From assembly GCA_903860855.1 (NCBI GenBank), contig CAIOSF010000087.1, positions 1-8,102 of the forward strand: DNA of 8,102 nt. The letters are read 5' to 3'. The position numbers were made by a program, and so were the translations under genes. Below are positions 1 through 5,383 of this stretch, one piece after another. This stretch comes from an uncultured Alphaproteobacteria bacterium. GTDB lineage: Bacteria > Pseudomonadota > Alphaproteobacteria > Rickettsiales > Midichloriaceae. Under the pieces are notes generated by a model. That model worked only from the letters and a program-made list of their open reading frames with translations, searched no databases and had not been told where the DNA came from. Position 1 is the first letter of the stretch. Each line of letters starts with the position of its first letter.

Positions 1-729
1 CAGGTATGTTTGCGAATATTTGCTCTTAGTTCTTTAATTCTCACCGGATTAATGATATTACATCTGGATGTAATATTTATTAAATTTCATAATATTACCA
101 TAGATGTACTGGACAAACTAACCATCCACCAGGTTGAGGTTTTCGGTAATAAACATTTATCAAAAAACGATATTCTAAAATGTGCTAATATAAGCTATGA
201 CCTGACCAATGATAAACTTGGCGAGACCATGGTATGCGACTCTTGGAAAATATTGGAGAATCTAAAATCTTGCAAACAGATTGCAAAGGCTGAAGTTATC
301 AGAATATTGCCATCTCGACTTATAATAAAGCTACAAGAAAAACAAGCATATGCGATCTGGAGACATCAAAATAACTTCTTTTTACTGGACATTAACGGAG
401 ATACGATCAGAAACTATGTAACAAATGAAGAGAAGGCAAAATACATAATTCTATTCGGGGATTCTGCAAACAAAGAAACTGTTGATATACTCCCTCTATT
501 GGAGAATATTATGGGAGATGAATATTCTCAGGTTGCATCTCTGCATTTGATATCTCAAAGGCGATGGAATATGCTTTTACTTAATGGTCTTCTCGTGAAA
601 TTACCAGAGAATAATCCAGAAATGGCTTTGAGATTACTGGTTATTATACTAAAACAACAGTGGTTTTCACGCAACAATATTAAGACAATAGACTTGCGAC
701 TGCTGCCAGAAAGGATTTTTACCAAATAA
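1..729 (+). CDS. ftsQ: Cell division protein FtsQ, 5' end outside window
   Basis: FtsQ is a single-pass inner-membrane protein that links early and late divisome proteins through its periplasmic domain. The frame is open from base 1. The first in-frame start-like codon is a TTG at 10, immediately before the membrane segment, so the usual basic cytoplasmic tail and the true start probably lie left of the window. From that TTG there are 239 residues: a hydrophobic segment at about 5-25, a POTRA-type domain beginning near residue 38 (IHQVEVFGNKHLSKNDI, the typical 'V-x-G-N/A' strand and helix pattern), then the FtsQ beta domain to the C-terminus. Overall sequence is divergent, as is usual for FtsQ. 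The stop is 5 bp before ftsA, which supports the call and suggests cotranscription and translational coupling. Confidence 0.88.
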   Translation, partial: QVCLRIFALSSLILTGLMILHLDVIFIKFHNITIDVLDKLTIHQVEVFGNKHLSKNDILKCANISYDLTNDKLGETMVCDSWKILENLKSCKQIAKAEVIRILPSRLIIKLQEKQAYAIWRHQNNFFLLDINGDTIRNYVTNEEKAKYIILFGDSANKETVDILPLLENIMGDEYSQVASLHLISQRRWNMLLLNGLLVKLPENNPEMALRLLVIILKQQWFSRNNIKTIDLRLLPERIFTK

Positions 730-734
730 ATACA

Positions 735-1949
735 ATGCGTAAACAAAAATCTAATGTAGTAGCAATACTTGATATAGGTAGCTCAAAAATTATCTGCCTC
801 ATAGCAAAGATATGGGGACGGGATAGGTATGAGGTAATTGGAGTCAGCCATAAAGCATCGGTATGCATGAGAGCAGGGGTTATATCCGATATGCAGGCAA
901 TGGAGAAAACAATACAACAAGCCGTATACGAGGCTGAGGCCATAGCGAGAGAGAGAATATCTGGATACTATATCAGTATATCGCCTAATTGTCTATTATC
1001 GCGTCGTACATCATCCCGTGTATCAGTAGCCGGTCATGAAATAACCTATAAAGACATAAATAAGATCTTATTCGATGTTCTAGAGCAGTATAAAAAACAG
1101 AATCTTGAGGTCGTACACTCGTTTCCATATGAATATACCATAGATGGCAATGGTGGAGTCACTACTCCTTTAGGTATGTACGGTGATGAGCTGCTATGCA
1201 ATATGCACATAATATCCGGTACCAGCAATAACCTCCTGAATTTAGCACGATGCCTAAGTAAATGCACAAACAATATTGATGGATATATAGCCAGTACCTA
1301 CGCAGCTGGACTAGCCTCTCTTACAGATGATGAAATGAACGTTGGTGTAACTATGCTTGAGTTTGGAGCAGGAACAACTTCCATTTCAATGTTTGAACAT
1401 GGACAAATGATTTATACTGACGCAATTCCTATAGGGGGGCTACACATAACAAACGATATAGCTAGATGCCTCTGTACTAGCACCATGAATGCTGAGCGTA
1501 TCAAAAATCTCTATGGCGGAGTTGTCTCTACCGACAGTGATGTTCATGAAATTATAGAGGTACTCCTCTCTGATGAAAACGATATAACCAATATAAGCAG
1601 AGAACTGTTAATCGATATTATAAGAGCTCGAATCGAAGAATTGATTGAGATGATAATATCAAAGGTTGAAGAAAGCGATGTACAACCTCCTCGCAAGGTT
1701 GTAATAGCTGGCGGAGGAGCTCGCCTATCAGGACTAAAGGAACTATTATCACATGTGTTAAATACTAGAGTTAGAGTTGCATATAGCATAAAAGATATAC
1801 CAGGCCTAGAGGAAAATAATCTAGAATTTGCAACAGCAGCTGGTATGTTACTGCATATAGCTCAAAATCATAAGTCAACGGGATCCATGGGGGGGGAATC
1901 TATGTTACGGAAGGTTTGGCAGGCTTTTCATAGACATTTTACAACATAG
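735..1949 (+). CDS. ftsA: Cell division protein FtsA
   Basis: FtsA is the actin-like ATPase that tethers FtsZ filaments to the inner membrane and recruits later divisome proteins. The 404-residue product is close to normal family length. Visible motifs are the phosphate-1 loop ILDIGSSK (residues 11-18), the phosphate-2 motif EFGAGTTS at about 209-216, and the adenosine motif VVIAGGGARLSGL starting near 322. The 1C domain lies between phosphate 1 and phosphate 2. The C-terminal 15 residues (MLRKVWQAFHRHFTT) form a basic amphipathic helix, the expected membrane-targeting sequence. The ATG at 735 is chosen because it directly precedes the conserved N-terminal strand; no close Shine-Dalgarno is seen (AAGGA at 711 is too far), so coupling to ftsQ is likely. 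Unlike many alphaproteobacteria, no ftsZ follows; the next gene is convergent. A run of eight G lies just before the anchor helix. Confidence 0.96.
   Translation: MRKQKSNVVAILDIGSSKIICLIAKIWGRDRYEVIGVSHKASVCMRAGVISDMQAMEKTIQQAVYEAEAIARERISGYYISISPNCLLSRRTSSRVSVAGHEITYKDINKILFDVLEQYKKQNLEVVHSFPYEYTIDGNGGVTTPLGMYGDELLCNMHIISGTSNNLLNLARCLSKCTNNIDGYIASTYAAGLASLTDDEMNVGVTMLEFGAGTTSISMFEHGQMIYTDAIPIGGLHITNDIARCLCTSTMNAERIKNLYGGVVSTDSDVHEIIEVLLSDENDITNISRELLIDIIRARIEELIEMIISKVEESDVQPPRKVVIAGGGARLSGLKELLSHVLNTRVRVAYSIKDIPGLEENNLEFATAAGMLLHIAQNHKSTGSMGGESMLRKVWQAFHRHFTT
1889..1896 (+). repeat. G8 homopolymer in ftsA before the membrane anchor
   Basis: Eight consecutive G bases encode part of Met385-Gly386-Gly387-Glu388, directly before the C-terminal amphipathic helix of FtsA. 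By hand translation, one extra G leads to a stop at about 1931-1933, and one G fewer reads out of frame past the normal stop; either change removes the membrane-targeting helix. Long G runs are uncommon in such AT-rich DNA. Whether the tract actually varies cannot be judged from one sequence. Confidence 0.6.
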
Positions 1950-2076
1950 CTCACCCTACGCGAGGCGGTGCTGAGAGCCGCAAATTTCCTGGGCTTCACT
2001 AAAACTAAAAAGTAGCATGCTGGTTTCGGCCAGATTTTATGAGGTTCCTTCAAAATCTGTGCCTAAGGTGAGTTAT
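1946..2076. other. Structured element with terminal inverted repeat; possible small RNA or palindromic repeat
   Basis: The ends form an imperfect 13-bp inverted repeat: 1946-1958 against 2064-2076, with 11 exact pairs and two positions that are G-U wobble on one strand each. Inside are at least three local stems: 1965-1969 with 1977-1981 (loop GCTGAGA), 2020-2023 with 2030-2033 (CTGG/CCAG), and 2032-2038 with 2052-2058 (AGATTTT/AAAATCT), the last two overlapping by two bases. A closing helix around several hairpins fits a multibranched RNA or a compact mobile palindromic element. The left arm overlaps the ftsA stop codon. It is not a classical terminator, since no T-run follows the stems on either strand. 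I find no signature of tRNA, SRP RNA or tmRNA; the strand is undecided. Confidence 0.45.
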
Positions 2077-2103
2077 ACCAGATCCCGCTTTTAACTACTG
2101 CTA

Positions 2104-2204
2104 CTTCACTCGTTGCTCGGCAACGCTGTGCGACAAAGCGCTCCGCAGGCCGAGGTGTATCCCTTCATCCCATTGGATTCACAGCCTATATTCAATAGGT
2201 ATCG
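2104..2204. other. GC-rich block with stem-loops in convergent gap
   Basis: By hand count about 63% of bases 2105-2164 are G or C, in clear contrast with the AT-rich surroundings. Possible stems are CGTTG/CAACG (2111-2115 with 2121-2125), or alternatively CTCGG/CCGAG (2116-2120 with 2150-2154) enclosing CGCT/AGCG (2124-2127 with 2137-2140). A separate 5-bp hairpin, CCTAT/ATAGG, lies at 2185-2199. The block sits between the converging ends of ftsA and the ferredoxin gene. It may be the second half of the structured element to its left, an inserted repeat, or a transcription barrier. The short open frame across it (2113-2322, +) has no family resemblance and is not called. Confidence 0.35.
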
Positions 2205-2290
2205 CTCCCCTCTCATTATATTATTTAATTTAACTTCACCTACAGCTTGTCTATTACAATTGGAAATTGGTATTAGTTATCTGAGTATTT

Positions 2291-2623
2291 TTAATCAAGC
2301 ATTATATTTCTGGTGGCGCTAGGTAGTCTAACCGTCAAGCCGTCTATCTTATCTGTGACAATTATCTGGCATCCCAGTCTAGAAGTTGGTGCTAGGCCAA
2401 AGGCTAGGTCCAGCATATCTTCCTCTGCATCTGATGCTGGTGGTAGCTTGGCGAAAAATTCCTGCTCAACTATAACATGACAAGTTGAGCAAGCCAGGGC
2501 TCCGTCGCAGGCTCCTTCAATGTCTATGTCATATTTGCGAGCCACCTCTAGAAGCGAAAGTCCGATTTTTGCTTCTACTTCTATTGTTTTTCCATCTTTG
2601 TCTATGAATTTAATTAACGGCAT
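2291..2623 (-). CDS. fdx: [2Fe-2S] ferredoxin, adrenodoxin/ISC type
   Basis: This is a small soluble electron carrier of the adrenodoxin-like type used in Fe-S cluster assembly and related reductions. The 110-residue product starts [11 protein letters not shown] and has the four cluster ligands Cys39, Cys45, Cys48 and Cys85, i.e. C-x5-C-x2-C-x36-C, in the motifs [12 protein letters not shown] and SRLGCQI. Length is normal for the family. The frame stays open upstream to a TTG at 2683, but the ATG at 2623 begins exactly at the conserved first strand and has AGGGA about 11 bases upstream, so it is preferred. The gene follows the GS-like gene by 60 bp on the same strand, probably in one transcript with it and nrdB. 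No hscA, hscB or iscU is present in the window. Confidence 0.94.
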   Translation of the reverse strand: MPLIKFIDKDGKTIEVEAKIGLSLLEVARKYDIDIEGACDGALACSTCHVIVEQEFFAKLPPASDAEEDMLDLAFGLAPTSRLGCQIIVTDKIDGLTVRLPSATRNIMLD

Positions 2624-2683
2624 TTGTTGGATTTTCCCTACTTGAATTAGCGAGAGGCTACAAAAATAAGGTGTAAATGTCAA

Positions 2684-3490
2684 TCAATTAGATGTAATAC
2701 TTAATGTAAGTAGATCGCGCAAAAAGATATATGGATTAGAATCAGAACTCATGCTGATGGAAGGAAAAGTAGGTAATTTATGTGTTTGAACGGAATAAGT
2801 TAGATTTTTATCATCCAAAATTATTGCGATCCTATATGCCTTGGCAATCGAGTGCGCGAAATATCTTATAATCTGCACCATATCAGCTAGTTGTAGCAAA
2901 GAGCCCGTTCTCATAAGAATGTTGCTGACCTCATCCTGCATCTTATCCATATGACTGAAATGTATGGTCTTGCTCGCTTTATCAGAGTAGTGTTCTAGAC
3001 AGTTGATCCCAATTTTGCAAAGCTCATGAACAAGCTCAGAGCGAATGTTGTAGGCAAAATCGTTTATCAATAGGTTATTTATATTGCCTATTGGCATGTC
3101 GTTATCTATGTGAACAGTACGGAATGTCTCGGTGGTAGTAGCAGGTCGGTTCACAAAGATACATCGAAAGAGGAGTAAGGCCTCCCCCGCTTCTGCTTTA
3201 ATTTTTGATTGATTAGCTTCAATGCCCTCCCCCCCATGATGAGTCATTGCCGCTTTTAGCATCCTCCTGGGGCAGCCGTCATAAGCCAAATCACAGATTA
3301 CATTCCTAACGGCAATATGAGTGAATGGATCGAGGAATGATGTGGTGAAATCTGGTATAAGTTGCGATCTCAACTGGGTGGCGTTCAAATCCTCCGTCCG
3401 GGCGGAGCAATCACTGCGAACCGATATCTGTGATATTATTCCGTCCGGATTTGTATAAAAATATCTAGTAAAATCCGTCTCTCTGTTCAT
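2684..3490 (-). CDS. Divergent glutamine-synthetase-like protein lacking the catalytic core
   Basis: The 268 residues show collinear pieces of type I glutamine synthetase (GlnA, about 440-470 residues). Around 45-79, LIPDFTTSFLDPF and CPRRMLKAA match the GlnA 'MPDPSTAVxDPF ... RDPRSIAKKA' region. Around 99-110, AEAGEALLLF recalls the 'GPEPEFFLF' strand. At 147-218, NIRSELVHELCKIGI, LLQLADMVQIIRYFAHSIAKAY corresponds to 'xxRxEMVLALEEIGI ... ADNVQIFKYVVKNVAHxxG'. The end, SNPYIFLRDLL (251-261), recalls 'ANPYLALAALL'. Missing are the HHHE metal/ammonium segment, the MHxHxSL histidine, the NRLVPGYEAP flexible loop and the ATP-site arginines, so synthetase activity is not expected. The beta-grasp N-terminal domain is also shortened. 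The ATG at 3490 has AAGGA very close upstream. The frame is intact, which argues for a retained function. It lies 89 bp after nrdB and 60 bp before the ferredoxin gene. Homology is by eye, moderately sure. Confidence 0.62.
   Translation of the reverse strand: MNRETDFTRYFYTNPDGIISQISVRSDCSARTEDLNATQLRSQLIPDFTTSFLDPFTHIAVRNVICDLAYDGCPRRMLKAAMTHHGGEGIEANQSKIKAEAGEALLLFRCIFVNRPATTTETFRTVHIDNDMPIGNINNLLINDFAYNIRSELVHELCKIGINCLEHYSDKASKTIHFSHMDKMQDEVSNILMRTGSLLQLADMVQIIRYFAHSIAKAYRIAIILDDKNLTYSVQTHKLPTFPSISMSSDSNPYIFLRDLLTLSITSN
3229..3235 (-). repeat. G7 homopolymer in GS-like coding strand
   Basis: Seven G bases on the coding (minus) strand fall within the codons for His-Gly-Gly-Glu at residues 85-88 of the GS-like protein, between the 'PRRMLKAA' segment and the degenerate 'AEAGEALLLF' segment. 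It is listed because similar G tracts occur in ftsA and in the broken gene at 7241-7939. Confidence 0.5.
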
Positions 3491-3579
3491 ATTCCTTGCG
3501 AAAAATATAGCGTATTTAAAATGCTACCCACTATAGTAGGCTAACTTATTTACCATTTATACCAGTACCAATTTTTCAC

Positions 3580-4566
3580 CTATTTAACTTCTTCGCTATC
3601 ATGAGTGGCGAAAGCTTCTTCCCATGTACCTTGAGTAGCGGCCTTCGAATACTCTGTGACCCTGTTTTCAAAGAAGTTAGTGAATTCTGGTGCATTTAAA
3701 ATTTCATCCATCCATGGTAATGGATTGCGCTCAATATTATATATTTTATTTAGGCCAAGCTGAGTTAATCTTCTATCGGCAATGAACCTAATGTATTGTT
3801 TAATTTCGAAGGCAGTCATCCCTTCAATGTCTCCAGCAAGCTCAAATGCCAAGTCGATGAATGCATCCTCATGCAAAACTATTGTTTTACAAGCCTCATA
3901 TAATTCATTTCTGAGCTCTTCCGTCCATACTTCTGGATTTTCGTGTAGGAACGTTAGGAATAATTTGATGATTGAGTCTGTATGCAAAGTCTCATCTCTA
4001 ACGGACCAGGCTATTATCTGCCCCATTCCTTTCATCTTACCAAATCTTTGGAAATTCATAAGCATGGCGAATGAAGCAAATAACTGTAGCCCCTCAGTGA
4101 ACGCTCCATATATAGCCATAGTTTTAGCTATATTAAATTTTGAGTCTACATTAAGATCCTGGGTATACTCATATTTGTCTTTCATTTCTTTATACTGCAT
4201 GAACGCCTTATACTCTACCTCTGGCATTCCGACCGTATCAAGTAGATGAGAATATGCATCAATATGAATTGTTTCCACATTGGCAAAGGCAGTAAGCATC
4301 ATGCGTACTTCAACCGGTTTAAATATCTTGAAGTAGTGATTTGTGTAGCAATTGCAGACATCGATATCTGCTTGAGTGAAGAAACGGAATATCTGAGTGA
4401 GAAGGTTTTTTTCACTGGGGGTGATGTTTTGCTTCCAATCCTTCACGTCATCGGCCAGTGGTACCTCTCTAGGCAGCCAGTGGATCATTTGTTGGATCAA
4501 CCACGCATCATAGGCCCATGGATAAAAGAATGGCTTATAAAATGGATCTGCGCTCAATAATGACAT
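3580..4566 (-). CDS. nrdB: Class I ribonucleoside-diphosphate reductase, beta (R2) subunit
   Basis: NrdB houses the di-metal/tyrosyl radical cofactor that starts reduction of ribonucleotides to deoxyribonucleotides together with NrdA. All six metal ligands can be placed by their spacing against E. coli R2: Asp67, Glu98, His101, Glu158, Glu192 and His195, in motifs FTQADID, ETIHIDAY, FTEGL and RDETLH. The radical tyrosine is present (Tyr105, equivalent to Tyr122), so it is not a Phe-type class Ic enzyme. Tyr306 near the C-terminus is a candidate for the radical-transfer tyrosine. At 328 residues it is shorter than E. coli NrdB (376) but in the range of compact R2 proteins. The ATG at 4566 gives a normal N-terminus; no clear ribosome-binding site is seen. 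No nrdA lies in the window. The gene leads a same-strand series with the GS-like and ferredoxin genes. Confidence 0.97.
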   Translation of the reverse strand: MSLLSADPFYKPFFYPWAYDAWLIQQMIHWLPREVPLADDVKDWKQNITPSEKNLLTQIFRFFTQADIDVCNCYTNHYFKIFKPVEVRMMLTAFANVETIHIDAYSHLLDTVGMPEVEYKAFMQYKEMKDKYEYTQDLNVDSKFNIAKTMAIYGAFTEGLQLFASFAMLMNFQRFGKMKGMGQIIAWSVRDETLHTDSIIKLFLTFLHENPEVWTEELRNELYEACKTIVLHEDAFIDLAFELAGDIEGMTAFEIKQYIRFIADRRLTQLGLNKIYNIERNPLPWMDEILNAPEFTNFFENRVTEYSKAATQGTWEEAFATHDSEEVK

Positions 4567-4811
4567 CTATTTAACTACTCTCTCTACTATTACTGTGATA
4601 ACGGGGGCAATTTATTTCTTTGACTGCACTTGTATATAAAAAATGGGGAATTGGTGTGGTATGCAAAATTTTGTGGTGATGCTAATATATTTTTTTTCCT
4701 CTGTCCACATTCTCTCCTTTATCAAGCTTGATTATTTTTGAGAGTTTGTATAAAAATATGTAGCTGACTACTCACTATGTCTATAAATCAACGAAAATCG
4801 CAAAAAGCCTG
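4567..4811. other. Intergenic region upstream of nrdB, no gene seen
   Basis: This AT-rich stretch should hold the nrdB promoter and leader. I see no convincing -35/-10 pair with correct spacing and no clear pair of NrdR boxes; the nearest look-alike, TTGTATATAA near 4630, is single and partial. No RNA gene or reading frame of note is visible. Confidence 0.4.
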
Positions 4812-5261
4812 TTACGCCTCTATTGTAGCACCTATAGATTGAATATGACTTAGTAGCTCACTCGTACCATGACCACTTGGCTCATTCGCATCAGCGTTGG
4901 ATGGAGTAGTAAAATCGAGCATAAGTTGCATTATACTCTTATCTAGTGTTTCATAAATCAGACCACAGAAGGCCACTGTTATATAACAGTGATACCGGCA
5001 TAGCTCCAAAGATGCTTACTCATTTGGTGCAGGCCGGTAGAGCTCCATCGCACTCTTCCCTGACTACGGCCCTCGTGATTGCACCATACCTGCTCCCTGC
5101 AAAATCACAAATACATCAGATGGTGCATACATTTCAACAAAACCCCATATATCCCTCACTAAACAGTATCGCAATTCCCCGCCCAAAGTGCCGCTTAAGG
5201 CGCTGACGACATACTTATTTATTATTTTATTATCCATTTGTTTTGTTTTTTCTATTAACAC
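4812..5261 (-). pseudogene. Probable remnant of an unrecognised protein gene
   Basis: Two pieces of coding-like sequence lie in the same minus-strand frame. The first runs from 5261 (GTG; an ATG at 5237 begins MDNKIINKYVVSALSG) to a TAG at 5064-5066. The second lies between a TTG at 5009 and a TAA at 4812, and contains VAFCGLIYETLDKSIMQLML and ends SHIQSIGATIEA. Two in-frame stops separate them, and the disrupted part coincides with a strong hairpin at 5025-5086. The amino-acid composition of both halves looks protein-like (hydrophobic runs, balanced charge), and no overlapping plus-strand frame looks better. I do not recognise the family. Alternatives are two unrelated random frames or a small real gene of 57-65 residues. 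Both neighbours, mnmE and nrdB, are on the same strand. Confidence 0.35.
5025..5086. repeat. Long imperfect hairpin (62 bp) within the gene remnant
   Basis: The outer arms TGGTGCA (5025-5031) and TGCACCA (5080-5086) are a perfect 7-bp inverted repeat. Directly inside are GGCCG (5032-5036) with CGGCC (5067-5071), then, after one bulged base, TAG (5038-5040) with CTA (5064-5066), giving 15 pairs in all and a loop of about 23 bases. An unpaired 8-base stretch lies only on one side. The block is GC-rich relative to its surroundings. It is too short and lacks the arms for a tRNA. Folding is possible from either strand; no T-run follows, so it is not a standard terminator. Confidence 0.55.
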
Positions 5262-5383
5262 ACGAGATAATAATTGTGCAAATCAAACACAAACGTCCAT
5301 GGCGCGACGACAAGATTAGATATCAAAAGACTATAGAATTGGGGGGAAGTTGAACTTATAGATGACATTACATGAGACTCATA
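5262..5383. other. Gene-free stretch downstream of mnmE
   Basis: This contains only short symmetric sequences, such as ATGAG-A-CTCAT at 5372-5382 and AAGTT-G-AACTT at 5347-5357, plus a G6 tract at 5341-5346. None is followed by a T-run in the direction of mnmE transcription, so no terminator is called. Confidence 0.35.

Noticed and set aside
1980..2065. Faint resemblance to the 5' part of RNase P RNA (CCTGGGCTTCAC followed by CTGG/CCAG hairpin and GTGCC)
   Set aside because: The defining conserved blocks (GAGGAAAGTCC, ACAGAAA, the GGTAAGAG and AAATAGG regions) are absent, and the element is far too short.
1950..2290. Bidirectional rho-independent terminator between ftsA and fdx
   Set aside because: Stems are present but no T-run follows any of them on either strand.
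2113..2322. 69-codon plus-strand open frame in the gap after ftsA
   Set aside because: It overlaps the GC-rich stem-loop block and the end of the ferredoxin gene, has no family resemblance, and ends in unlikely protein sequence.
3383..3400. GTTCAAATCC, which looks like a tRNA T-loop
   Set aside because: It lies within the GS-like coding frame and has no matching acceptor, D or anticodon arms around it.
3782..4560. Two plus-strand open frames (155 and 104 codons) opposite nrdB
   Set aside because: They lie fully antisense to a strongly supported nrdB gene, show no motif, and are explained by codon bias of the coding strand.
4625..4645. Possible NrdR box upstream of nrdB
   Set aside because: There is only one partial match to the palindromic consensus, and the paired box expected of NrdR regulation is not seen.
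5025..5086. tRNA-like reading of the hairpin (7-bp end stem, GGTAGAGCTC as a D-arm)
   Set aside because: At 62 bases it is too short, with no anticodon arm or T arm in the right places.
4946..5206. 86-codon plus-strand open frame across the hairpin region
   Set aside because: Pro/His/Arg-rich composition looks like an antisense shadow; the minus strand reads more protein-like.
5160..5240. Resemblance of VVSALSGTLGGELRYCL to the N-terminus of CrcB fluoride channels
   Set aside because: The following sequence lacks the conserved CrcB asparagine-containing helices, so the similarity is only a short glycine-rich match.
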